NCBI RefSeq assembly: GCF_005503145.1
Contig: NZ_SCNV01000013.1
Coordinates: forward strand, 1 to 64,000
DNA: 64,000 bases
Origin: Burkholderia sp. 4M9327F10
Lineage (GTDB): Bacteria; Pseudomonadota; Gammaproteobacteria; Burkholderiales; Burkholderiaceae
Direction of reading: 5' to 3'
Below are positions 54,815 to 62,615 of this stretch, piece after piece. A program made the translations under genes and the position numbers. Position 1 is the first letter of the stretch; every line of letters begins with the position of its first letter. The notes under the pieces were generated by a model. That model did no database searches. It was not told the origin of the DNA and was given only the letters and a program-made list of their open reading frames with translations.

Positions 54815-56164
54815 CTAGGCACTCTTCTGCCACACGCGCCCGTTGTCGGGCCGTGCGAGACCGAGATGCTCGCGCAGGGTGCGGCCTTCATACTCGGTGC
54901 GAAAAATGCCACGCTGCTGCAGGATCGGCACCACGCCATCCGCGAAGTCCTGCAGGCCACCCGGCAAGACGTCCGGCATCAGGTTGAAACCATCGGCCGC
55001 GCCAGCCTTGAACCAATGCTCGATGTCGTCCGCAATCTGCTCAGGTGTCCCGACAATCACGCGATGACCGCCACCGCCCGCAAGCGAGCGGATCAGCTCA
55101 CGCACCGTGTAGCCATGCCGCCGTGCCTGCGCGATCGTGGCGTGAAAGAAGGTGTGGTTGCCATTGCCGCCGCCTGGCAAGGTCAGGTTGTCGGGCAGTG
55201 GCTCGTCCAGCTTGAGTCTGTCCGCGGGGATGCCCAGCGTGCCGGCGAGGCGCGTCAGGCTGTAGCTCCACGGAATCAGATCGATCAGTTCGTCGCGCCG
55301 CCGCAAGGCTTCGCTTTCGGTGGCGCCGATAATCGTCGTCAGTCCCGCCAGTACCTTCACTGGGCCGCGCCCGTAGGCGGCTGCCCCAGCCTTCAGTTCA
55401 CGCCCATAGGCGAGCGACTCTTCGAACGACTGCGAGGCCGAGAACACTGCCTCGGCATGGCGCGCCGCGAGATCGCGGCCATCAGCCGACGCTCCGGCCT
55501 GCACCAGCACCGGGTGCCCCTGCGGCGAGCGCGGCAGATTGAGCGGTCCCTGAACATCGAAATATTTGCCGCGATGCGCGATGGGATGAACCTTGCCGGT
55601 GTCGACGAAATGCCCATTGACCTTGTCGCCGATAAACGCGTCGTCTTCCCAGCTATCCCACAGCGCCTTGACCACCTCGGTGAATTCGGCCGCGCGGGCA
55701 TAGCGCTCGGCGTGGTCAGGCACGGCCTCACGGCCGAAATTGCGCGCGGACCCCAGATCCGCGGTCGTGACGACGTTCCAGCCGGCGCGCCCCGCGCTCA
55801 CGTGGTCGAGCGTGGCGAAACGGCGCGCGATGTTGTACGGCTCGTTATAGCTGGTGGATGCCGTGCCGATCACGCCAATGCGCGACGTCGCCGCTGCAAT
55901 GCTCGCCAGCAGCACCGTCGGTTCGAGCGCGGTGATCGGCCGGAAGTTTATCTGGTCCGCAATCGATGCATTATCCGCAAGGAACACGGCATCGAACTTG
56001 GCCGCCTCGGCAATCTGCGCGACGCGCACGTAATGGCCGACGTCGATGAACGCATGCGGGTCCGCCTCGTCCACCCGCCAGGCTGAAGGAACGAAGCCGG
56101 AGTGCAGGATATTGATGTTCAGATGCAGTTGGCGCGGCGGCTGCCGGCCCGGTGCGGGGCTCAT
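54815..56164 (-). CDS. NtaA/SnaA/DszA-family FMNH2-dependent monooxygenase (3)
   Basis: The 449-residue enzyme is a more divergent member of the same group. It has LHLNINILHSGFVPSAWR at its N-terminus rather than the GHHIAAWRHP pattern, with conserved FLADNASIADQ, YNEPYNIARRFATLDHVSAGRAGWNVVT, LWDSWEDDAFIGDK and GPLNLPRSPQGHPVLVQAG. GGAG precedes the ATG at 56164 by nine bases. It lies 116 bp downstream of the DUF3088 gene and 38 bp upstream of monooxygenase 2 on the same strand. The reductase partner is not in the window. Confidence 0.92.
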   Translation of the reverse strand: MSPAPGRQPPRQLHLNINILHSGFVPSAWRVDEADPHAFIDVGHYVRVAQIAEAAKFDAVFLADNASIADQINFRPITALEPTVLLASIAAATSRIGVIGTASTSYNEPYNIARRFATLDHVSAGRAGWNVVTTADLGSARNFGREAVPDHAERYARAAEFTEVVKALWDSWEDDAFIGDKVNGHFVDTGKVHPIAHRGKYFDVQGPLNLPRSPQGHPVLVQAGASADGRDLAARHAEAVFSASQSFEESLAYGRELKAGAAAYGRGPVKVLAGLTTIIGATESEALRRRDELIDLIPWSYSLTRLAGTLGIPADRLKLDEPLPDNLTLPGGGNGNHTFFHATIAQARRHGYTVRELIRSLAGGGGHRVIVGTPEQIADDIEHWFKAGAADGFNLMPDVLPGGLQDFADGVVPILQQRGIFRTEYEGRTLREHLGLARPDNGRVWQKSA

Positions 56165-56280
56165 GGGGAAAGTCTCCGTGACGGGATCAGCTCCGCTCGC
56201 CTCGCACGGCACGCGGAACGGGGTGTGGCTTCACCAGCCCAACGGTCGCTTGCGTTGAAGCGGCCGGTGAGCGGGCGACG

Positions 56281-56625
56281 TCAGTGGACCTTCGGAAAAC
56301 CGTGGCGTTCGGCAAGCAGTGCAAGGATGCGCTGGCTATCGGTGACAAAGCGCTTTTCGCCGAGCGTCTGCGCGTCGTCAGGCACCGGATGCTCGTCGCC
56401 GAGGATCAGCACAGGCAGGCCCTGGTGATCGGCGTCGAGCGCCTGGATCGCCACCTCGCGCGGACGCGCAAACGGCAGACGCTGAATGTCGAGGCTGGCG
56501 GTCTTCGCGGGGTCGCTCGCGAGCAGTCCTTCTATCGGCGCACCATGCGGGCAAATGAAACGCTCGCCCGGGTATTTCGGATCGGCAAAGCCCGGTTCCA
56601 GCAGCAGGAGAAGATCTCGGCTCAT
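56281..56625 (-). CDS. DUF3088 family protein
   Basis: The 114-residue protein matches DUF3088: LLLLLEPGFADPKYPGERFICPHGAPIEGLL at the N-terminus contains a conserved Cys-Pro-His, followed by RPREVAIQALDADHQGLPVLILGDE and a C-terminal TDSQRILALLAERHGFP. Its layout is thioredoxin-like, but only one Cys is present. The family has no known function. It is the first gene of the leftward set with monooxygenases 3 and 2 and is divergent from the AraC regulator. Confidence 0.85.
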   Translation of the reverse strand: MSRDLLLLLEPGFADPKYPGERFICPHGAPIEGLLASDPAKTASLDIQRLPFARPREVAIQALDADHQGLPVLILGDEHPVPDDAQTLGEKRFVTDSQRILALLAERHGFPKVH

Positions 56626-56820
56626 GTTATGCGGTTATCCAGAAGGTAATAAGTCGAACGATTCTCGTCCCTCGATGGATATCGCGCCACGAAGAAATCG
56701 GCAGAACGATATGCGGCCAGCAACTTAGTCCCATGTAACGCCTGCTGCGACGCCCGCTGTCCGATTCCATGGCATAAGCTTCTAACAAAAAAATGGTTGC
56801 ATCATGTGAGCGAGACCTTA

Positions 56821-56837
56821 ATGTGACTGGTTCACAT
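56821..56837. promoter_or_regulatory. Inverted repeat ATGTGA-CTGGT-TCACAT
   Basis: The perfect 6-bp arms resemble a CRP/FNR-type half-site pair but with a 5-base rather than 6-base centre. It lies 34 bp before the AraC-type regulator start, in the 246-bp divergent region. Confidence 0.45.
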
Positions 56838-56871
56838 CGCACCTGCGCATGACGAAGCCGCATCGAACCCC

Positions 56872-57873
56872 ATGTCACCTCATGCCGAAACAATTGCCGA
56901 CTGGCTGCTTTCCGGTCTCGAGCTGAAAAGTACGATCTTTCACGTCGGCCAATATTGCGGCGCCTGGCAAGCCTCGACGGCAGGACGCCATCGGGCCAGC
57001 TTCCATCTCGCGCTGCACGGCGAATGCTGGCTGCACCTGCCCGCGAACGCAGAGCGAGCCGCGCAGAGCCTGCGCCTCGCGCCGGGGGACGCAGTGTTCC
57101 TGCTGCACGACATGCCGCACTGCCTGTCACCGAATCCGTACCCGCCGGCAAGCGGCCACGAAAGCGAACGCATCGGCACCATGTCGCCGCTGACATCGCC
57201 CGACGATTCGCTCGCCCCCGCCGACGGCAGCGTGGGGATCGCCTGCGGCTTCTTCGAGTTCAACTCGGAACTCGACGACATGCTGCTCAGCCTGTTGCCC
57301 GATCACATCGTCGCTCGGCACGACAATCCGTCGCTCGACGGTGCGCGCGCCATTTTCGACCTGATTCGCGCCGAAGCGCTGCGGGACGTGCATACGCCGT
57401 CGCCGCTGATCGCCCGCCTCACCGATCTGCTATTCGTCTACGTCCTGCGCGCCGTGGAGGGACGCGACGAGATCGCGCCCTGCTTCTGGTCGCTGATGCG
57501 CCGCGCGGAATTTGCCCCGCTCGTCGCAGCCATCATCGAGGCGCCCGCCGAGCGCTGGACCACCGACTCGATGGCGAGCTTCGTCCACATGTCGAGGGCG
57601 CGCTTTTGCAAGCAGTTTGTCGATATCTCGGGCCAGCCGCCCGCGCAGTTTGTCGCGCTGGTCCGCATGAAGCTGGCGGCCGCCATGCTGCGCGGCGGTG
57701 CAAGCATGCCCGATGCCGCCGAGCGGGTCGGCTACCACTCCGAATCCGCCTTCGCGCAGGCGTTCAAGCGCGTCACCGGCGTGCAGCCCGGCGCCTATCG
57801 CCGGCGCGCCGTGCAACCCGCCGGGGAGCCGGCCGCCGCCGCTGGCCGCGCAGCGCTCGCGGCGCTGCACTGA
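56872..57873 (+). CDS. AraC-family transcriptional regulator with cupin domain
   Basis: The 333-residue protein has an N-terminal cupin-6-type effector domain (residues about 10-190; FHVGQYCGAWQAST, HLALHGECWLHLP and GDAVFLLHDMPH) and a C-terminal double HTH (about 215-310; MASFVHMSRARFCKQFVDISGQPPAQFV and DAAERVGYHSESAFAQAFKRVTGVQP). It is divergent from the DUF3088-monooxygenase set and precedes the AhpD-ACAD-ABC operon by 124 bp, so it may control either or both. Confidence 0.92.
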   Translation: MSPHAETIADWLLSGLELKSTIFHVGQYCGAWQASTAGRHRASFHLALHGECWLHLPANAERAAQSLRLAPGDAVFLLHDMPHCLSPNPYPPASGHESERIGTMSPLTSPDDSLAPADGSVGIACGFFEFNSELDDMLLSLLPDHIVARHDNPSLDGARAIFDLIRAEALRDVHTPSPLIARLTDLLFVYVLRAVEGRDEIAPCFWSLMRRAEFAPLVAAIIEAPAERWTTDSMASFVHMSRARFCKQFVDISGQPPAQFVALVRMKLAAAMLRGGASMPDAAERVGYHSESAFAQAFKRVTGVQPGAYRRRAVQPAGEPAAAAGRAALAALH

Positions 57874-57997
57874 TCGTCGGGTTGCGGGTCAAGCCGGCGC
57901 TTGACGCTGGACAAACTCGCATGATTCGCAGACAGGCGCGCATTGCCCAAGGGTAGTTGCGAGACTCACAATAAGACCTTACTTGTGAGGAACCACC

Positions 57998-58564
57998 ATG
58001 AGCCGTCTGCATCTCCACACCCCCGAGAGCGCCCCCGAGGCCAGCCGCCCCTACCTGCAGCGCGCTCTGGCCGCCAATGGCTTCCTGCCGAATCTGGTCG
58101 CGTCGCTCGCCAATGCGCCTACCGCGCTCGAAACCTATCTGACGGTAGCGGAGATCAACGGGCGCAGCGGCCTCTCCCTGGCCGAGCGCGAGACGGTGCA
58201 GATCACGGCAGCCGGCATCCACGGTTGCGGTTTCTGTGTGGCGGGGCACACCGCAGTTGCACTCAAGAAGGCACAACTGGATCCGCAACTCGTCGAGTCC
58301 ATCCGCGCCCAGCAGCCCTTGTCCAATCCGCGCCTCGAAGCCGTGGCGCAGTTCACGCGGACCGTCATCGCCACGCGCGGCGCCGTCGCCGACGAAGCGC
58401 TCGCGGCGTTTCGCGCGGCCGGCTTCAGCGACGCCAATGCGCTCGAAGTCGTCCTCGGCGTGAGCCTCGCGACGCTGTGCAACTTCGCCAACAATCTGGC
58501 GCAAAACGAGCTCAATCCGGAACTCGCCGCCTATCGCTGGACGCCGCAGGAACAGGCAGCATGA
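57998..58564 (+). CDS. AhpD-like/carboxymuconolactone decarboxylase-family protein
   Basis: The 188-residue protein has the CMD/AhpD-like fold with a redox motif Cys77-x2-Cys80 followed by His84 in HGCGFCVAGH, the arrangement of alkylhydroperoxidase AhpD. The N-terminal FLPNLVASLANAP is also typical. GAGG lies seven bases before the ATG. It is the first gene of a tightly overlapping operon (ATGA overlaps with the ACAD-like gene and from there to the ATPase). It may protect against peroxide formed by the flavoenzyme encoded next; that is inference. Confidence 0.9.
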   Translation: MSRLHLHTPESAPEASRPYLQRALAANGFLPNLVASLANAPTALETYLTVAEINGRSGLSLAERETVQITAAGIHGCGFCVAGHTAVALKKAQLDPQLVESIRAQQPLSNPRLEAVAQFTRTVIATRGAVADEALAAFRAAGFSDANALEVVLGVSLATLCNFANNLAQNELNPELAAYRWTPQEQAA

Positions 58565-59670
58565 GTTCGCAGCCGCCGTCGTTACAGGAACGCGCGCCCG
58601 AACTCGCAGCATGGCTCGACGAACATGCGGAAGCGATTGACGCCCGCCAGGACTTCGCCGCGCAGATCTTGCCGCAGCTAGGCCGCGCACAGTTGCTGCG
58701 GATCGGCGTGCCGAGCGGTCGCGGCGGCCACGGCGGCAGCACGGCCGATGCGATCAAGGCCATTGCGAGCGTCGCCGCGCATTCACTCGCGGCCGCCTTT
58801 GTCTTCTGGGGACAGCGAACCTTTATCGAGTATCTGCTGCATAGTCCGAACGAAAACCTCGGCGCGCGCTGGCTGCCATCGCTCCTGAGCGGCGAACTGG
58901 CGGGCGCGACGGGTCTGTCGAACGCGATGAAGTACCTCTCCAGTCTGGAGCCGTTGCAGATGAACGCAACCCCGCTGGAAAGCGCGGGTACCGCGAGGCA
59001 ATGGACGCTGAACGGCGGCTTGCCGTGGATCACCAACCTGCGCCGCGAAGGTTTTCTCGCTGCGGCCGCCTTCGATCATAGCGACGGTGCGCCGCCGTCG
59101 ATCTTTGCGTTGCCCCACGACGCGCCCGGCCTTGTGCGCAGCGACGACCTCGACCTGATCGCGCTGCGTTCGAGCAATACCGCGGCGCTGCGGCTCGACG
59201 GCGTAGTGCTCGACTCGGCCTGGCAGATCACGGACGACGCGCGTGGTTTTCTCGTGAGCGTGCGTCCTGCCTTCCTCGGGCTGCAGTGCGGCATGTCAAT
59301 CGGTCTTGCGCGCCGCGCCCTCGCCGTCATAGAAACCGGCAGCGCGGCGGTACGTGCTGCCGTCGCCGACGAAGCCTCATATCTGACGAACGAGCTGGCG
59401 GTGCTGTCGCAGCGGCTGTTCGACGGCGTCGAGCACGGCACTTTCCTCGCCACGCCGGCCGCGCTGTTCGAAGTGCGCATCGCACTGGCCACGCTGGTGG
59501 ACGCGGCGGTTCGGCTCGAAGTGCAGGCAACCGGCGGACGCGGCTATTTGCGCGGTCAGAGCGGCTGCGCGCGCCGTACCCGCGAGGCGGCCTTTGTGCC
59601 GATTGTCACCCCCAGCGTGGTGCAGCTAAAAAACCAGCTCGCCCAGCATCGACAGACAAAAGCGGCATGA
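58561..59670 (+). CDS. Acyl-CoA-dehydrogenase-like flavoprotein (DszC/SfnB class)
   Basis: The 369-residue protein follows the acyl-CoA dehydrogenase fold: helical N-domain (LLRIGVPSGRGGHGGSTADAIKAIASVA), central beta domain with the LNGGLPWITNLRREGFLAAAA flavin contact, and a C-terminal bundle (ALFEVRIALATLVDAAVRLEVQATGGRGYLRG). The usual catalytic base of true acyl-CoA dehydrogenases is not evident, and the context (ABC importer, AhpD-like protein, neighbouring DszA-type enzymes) fits the DszC/SfnB-like monooxygenase branch. It overlaps both neighbours by 4 bp (ATGA). The substrate is unknown. Confidence 0.85.
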   Translation: MSSQPPSLQERAPELAAWLDEHAEAIDARQDFAAQILPQLGRAQLLRIGVPSGRGGHGGSTADAIKAIASVAAHSLAAAFVFWGQRTFIEYLLHSPNENLGARWLPSLLSGELAGATGLSNAMKYLSSLEPLQMNATPLESAGTARQWTLNGGLPWITNLRREGFLAAAAFDHSDGAPPSIFALPHDAPGLVRSDDLDLIALRSSNTAALRLDGVVLDSAWQITDDARGFLVSVRPAFLGLQCGMSIGLARRALAVIETGSAAVRAAVADEASYLTNELAVLSQRLFDGVEHGTFLATPAALFEVRIALATLVDAAVRLEVQATGGRGYLRGQSGCARRTREAAFVPIVTPSVVQLKNQLAQHRQTKAA

Positions 59671-60464
59671 GTCACGTAAGCGGGACGCCCGCACCACGCG
59701 TCGAACTACGCGAGATTGGCCTCAGCTACCCAGGACGGCATGTGCTGCACGCCATCGACCTGCATGTGCAGCCGGGCGAGCTGGTGTCGATCCTGGGACC
59801 AAGCGGTTGCGGCAAATCCACGCTGTTGCGGATCGTCGCTGGCCTGCAGACGCCTACCCGGGGCCGGGTTCTGGTTGACGGCAAAATCGTTGACGGACCG
59901 CGTCCCGATGTCGCGCTCGCCTTCCAGGATCCTTGCCTGCTGCCATGGCTGTCCGTCGAACGAAACGTCGCCTTCGGCCTCGGCTTTGCTCGCCAGCCGC
60001 AATTGACGCGTGCCGCCCGGCGCGAGCGCGTCACCGTGGCGCTCGCCGCGGTCGGCCTGGAGCATGCGCGTCACTACACGCCGCGGCAACTCTCCGGCGG
60101 CATGGCGCAGCGCGTCGCGCTGGCCCGCTGCCTCGCCCGCCAGCCGCGCACGCTGCTGCTCGACGAACCGTTCGGTGCGCTCGACGAGCTTACCCGCGGC
60201 GATATGCAGCGCCTGCTGCTGCAGGTGGTGCGTGACACGGGCGCAGCCACGGTTCTCGTCACACACGACATCGACGAGGCCCTGCTGGTATCCGACCGGA
60301 TCGTCGTACTCGGCAACCGCGGCACGCTGATTCTGCATCTCGCGCCAGACGCGCCCACGCCGCGTGAGGCCCATGTGCCCGCGCTCGGTGCGCTGCGCAT
60401 CCAGATTCTTCAGGCGCTGCACGACTCGCAAGCGTCGGACTCGCCAACCCTCGCTCACGCATAA
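59667..60464 (+). CDS. SsuB/TauB-like ABC transporter ATPase (system 4)
   Basis: The 265-residue ATPase has Walker A GPSGCGKST (about 44-52), Q-loop LAFQDPCLLPW, signature LSGGMAQR and Walker B LLDEPFGALDE. Its ATG overlaps the flavoprotein stop (ATGA), so it is translationally coupled. The binding-protein gene follows 12 bp later. The frame upstream into the flavoprotein gene is not coding. Confidence 0.93.
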   Translation: MSHVSGTPAPRVELREIGLSYPGRHVLHAIDLHVQPGELVSILGPSGCGKSTLLRIVAGLQTPTRGRVLVDGKIVDGPRPDVALAFQDPCLLPWLSVERNVAFGLGFARQPQLTRAARRERVTVALAAVGLEHARHYTPRQLSGGMAQRVALARCLARQPRTLLLDEPFGALDELTRGDMQRLLLQVVRDTGAATVLVTHDIDEALLVSDRIVVLGNRGTLILHLAPDAPTPREAHVPALGALRIQILQALHDSQASDSPTLAHA

Positions 60465-60476
60465 AGGCTCAACCGT

Positions 60477-61667
60477 ATGTGCCAGCTTCCGATGTCTCGC
60501 CGCGAGTGGCTGAAACTCGCCTCGCTATTCACCGTCGCGGGAGCGGCGCCACTGCTTGGCGCCCTCAACGCACGCGCCGACACCGACCCCAACGCACCCG
60601 TGCGCATCGGCTATCTGCCTATCACCGACGCCACCCCGCTGCTGGTCGCGCACAACAACGGCTATTTTGAAGCCGCGGGTCTTGCCGTCGAGCAGCCTAC
60701 GTTGCTGCGTAGCTGGGCGCAACTGGTGGAGGCGTTTCTGTCCGGGCAGGTCAACGTCGTGCATCTGCTCTCGCCCATGACCATCTGGGCCCGCTACGGC
60801 AGCCAGGCTCCAGCCAGGGTAGTCGCCTGGAATCATGTGAACGGTTCGGCGCTGACCGTTTCCCCTGAAATCGGCAAGCTCGGCGATCTGGGCGGCAAAA
60901 CCGTGGCTGTGCCGTTCTGGTATTCGATTCACAACGTCGTGCTGCAGGATATGTTGCGGGCACAAGGACTTGTCCCGGTGCTGAAGAAAGACGGCGACCT
61001 CAAGCCGAACGAAGTCGGGCTCACCGTGATGCCGCCCGCGGATATGCCGCCCGCGCTGGCATCGAAACAGATTGCCGGCTTCATAGTCGCCGAGCCGTTC
61101 AATGCAGCGGCCGAGAGTCTCAAGATCGGCAAGGTCCTGCGCTTTACCGGCGACGTATGGAAGAACCACGCCTGCTGTGTGGTCTTCATGCACGAGCGGG
61201 ATTTGAGCGAGCGGCCCGCCTGGTCGCAGAAAGTGGTCGATGCGGTGGTCAAGGCGCAGTTATGGACGCGCTCGCATCGCGAGGAGGCGGCGCAACTGCT
61301 CGCCAAATCCGGCAAGAACCATTACACGCCCCACTCGGCGAACGTATTGAGCGCGGTACTCTCCCCGCCGGCGGCCGATCAGGGCCGCTATCTGGCCGAC
61401 CGCGCCATCGTCCACGCAGACTGGCACGCACAGCGCATCGACTTCCAGCCGTACCCGTATCCCGAGTACACCGAGGAGCTGGTGAAGCGGCTGAAGGCAA
61501 CCCAGGTCGAAGGCAATGGACAGTTTCTGGGCAAGCTCGACCCGGCATTTGTTGCGCGCGATCTGATCGACGATCGCTTTGTGCGCAACAGCATCGCGGC
61601 CGCCGGCGGGATGAGCGCGTTCGGCCTGCCGGAGGGCTTTGAGCGCACGGAGACGATCGTTGTCTAA
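60477..61667 (+). CDS. CmpA/NrtA/SsuA-like binding protein, Tat signal (system 4)
   Basis: The 396-residue solute-binding protein has a Tat-like leader (MSRREWLKLASLFTVAGAAP, residues 6-25) with likely cleavage near ARA-DTD. Mature motifs IGYLPITDATPLLVAHNNGYF, AFLSGQVNVVHLLSPMTIWAR and GFIVAEPFNAAAESLKIGKVLRF belong to the nitrate/sulfonate-binding class and are closer to CmpA/NrtA than to SsuA. Nitrate or bicarbonate are formal alternatives, but the flavoenzyme operon context favours an organic anion. An ATG at 60492 directly before SRREWLK is an alternative start. Confidence 0.9.
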   Translation: MCQLPMSRREWLKLASLFTVAGAAPLLGALNARADTDPNAPVRIGYLPITDATPLLVAHNNGYFEAAGLAVEQPTLLRSWAQLVEAFLSGQVNVVHLLSPMTIWARYGSQAPARVVAWNHVNGSALTVSPEIGKLGDLGGKTVAVPFWYSIHNVVLQDMLRAQGLVPVLKKDGDLKPNEVGLTVMPPADMPPALASKQIAGFIVAEPFNAAAESLKIGKVLRFTGDVWKNHACCVVFMHERDLSERPAWSQKVVDAVVKAQLWTRSHREEAAQLLAKSGKNHYTPHSANVLSAVLSPPAADQGRYLADRAIVHADWHAQRIDFQPYPYPEYTEELVKRLKATQVEGNGQFLGKLDPAFVARDLIDDRFVRNSIAAAGGMSAFGLPEGFERTETIVV

Positions 61668-62514
61668 CGCGCCGGTGGAAACCGCCTCCCTCTCCTCCCC
61701 ACGCCTGGGCACTGAACGCGCCGGGCGTTCGCCACGACGCGCACACGGCTGGGCGCGCCGCTCGCTCGCCGGGCTCGCGGGTCTCGCGGGCGTCGTCGCG
61801 CTCTGGTGGCTGGCCGTCGCGCTGCTCACCGGGCCCGGCAGCCTGGCCGCGCAGTTCTCTCCGGCGCGGGCGGTGGCTACCTTGCCGTCGCTGATCGTGG
61901 ACGAGCGCCTGTTCGTGCATATCGCCACCAGCTTGCGACGCATCGCCGTTGGCCTTGCGTGGGCGCTGCTGCTAGGTGTGCCTTTAGGGTTTCTGCTTGG
62001 CCGGGTGCGCGCGCTCGATACCGCGCTGTCGCCGACCCTGCAGTTCCTGCGGATGATCTCACCGCTTTCATGGATGCCGATTGCGGTGATGTCGCTCGGC
62101 ATCGGCGATCGCGCAGTGTATTTCCTGCTGGCGTTCGCCGCGCTATGGCCGCTCGTGATGAGCACCGCTGCCGGCGTCGCGCAGATCGACCGGCGCTGGG
62201 TACAACTGGGCGAGAGCCTTGCGGCGACGCGCAGCGAAATGCTGTGGCATGTTTACCTACCCGGCATTGCCGCACATGTGCTTACCGGTGTGCGGCTCGC
62301 CATAGGCATCGTGTGGATCGTGCTGGTGCCGGCGGAAATGCTCGGGGTCAGTTCGGGACTCGGCTATCTGATTCTCGACACGCGTGACCGGCTCGCTTAT
62401 TCGGAGCTGACCGCGGTCATCCTGGTGATCGGTGCGCTAGGCTTCTTGCTGGACTCCGCAGCGAGACTGCTTTACCGGCGCTTCGGCGCGGTTCAGTTGC
62501 AGTCCGAAGAATAA
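61660..62514 (+). CDS. SsuC/TauC-like ABC transporter permease (system 4)
   Basis: The 284-residue permease has an Arg-rich N-terminus, about six helices starting near residues 38-58 (LAGLAGLAGVVALWWLAVALL), and the loop GESLAATRSEMLWHVYLPGIAA. The best start is TTG at 61660: GGAGA lies six bases upstream and the start overlaps the binding-protein stop by 8 bp. A TTG at 61639 seven codons earlier has no such ribosome site, and no in-frame ATG exists before the first helix. Confidence 0.9.
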   Translation: MSNAPVETASLSSPRLGTERAGRSPRRAHGWARRSLAGLAGLAGVVALWWLAVALLTGPGSLAAQFSPARAVATLPSLIVDERLFVHIATSLRRIAVGLAWALLLGVPLGFLLGRVRALDTALSPTLQFLRMISPLSWMPIAVMSLGIGDRAVYFLLAFAALWPLVMSTAAGVAQIDRRWVQLGESLAATRSEMLWHVYLPGIAAHVLTGVRLAIGIVWIVLVPAEMLGVSSGLGYLILDTRDRLAYSELTAVILVIGALGFLLDSAARLLYRRFGAVQLQSEE

Positions 62515-62615
62515 TGATCGATGGGTTGCCAAGGCCTGTTCACGCTAATTTCACGCTGATGACGGCCCTGGCCACTCAGCAAGGCAATCCTTCCACGCGC
62601 GCGTCACGCATCACA

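Noticed and set aside
60477..62514. Nitrate transporter (nrtA/nrtB)
   Set aside because: The binding protein resembles CmpA/NrtA in class, but there are no nitrate or nitrite reductase genes. The linked flavoenzymes favour an organic substrate, so no nrt symbols are given.
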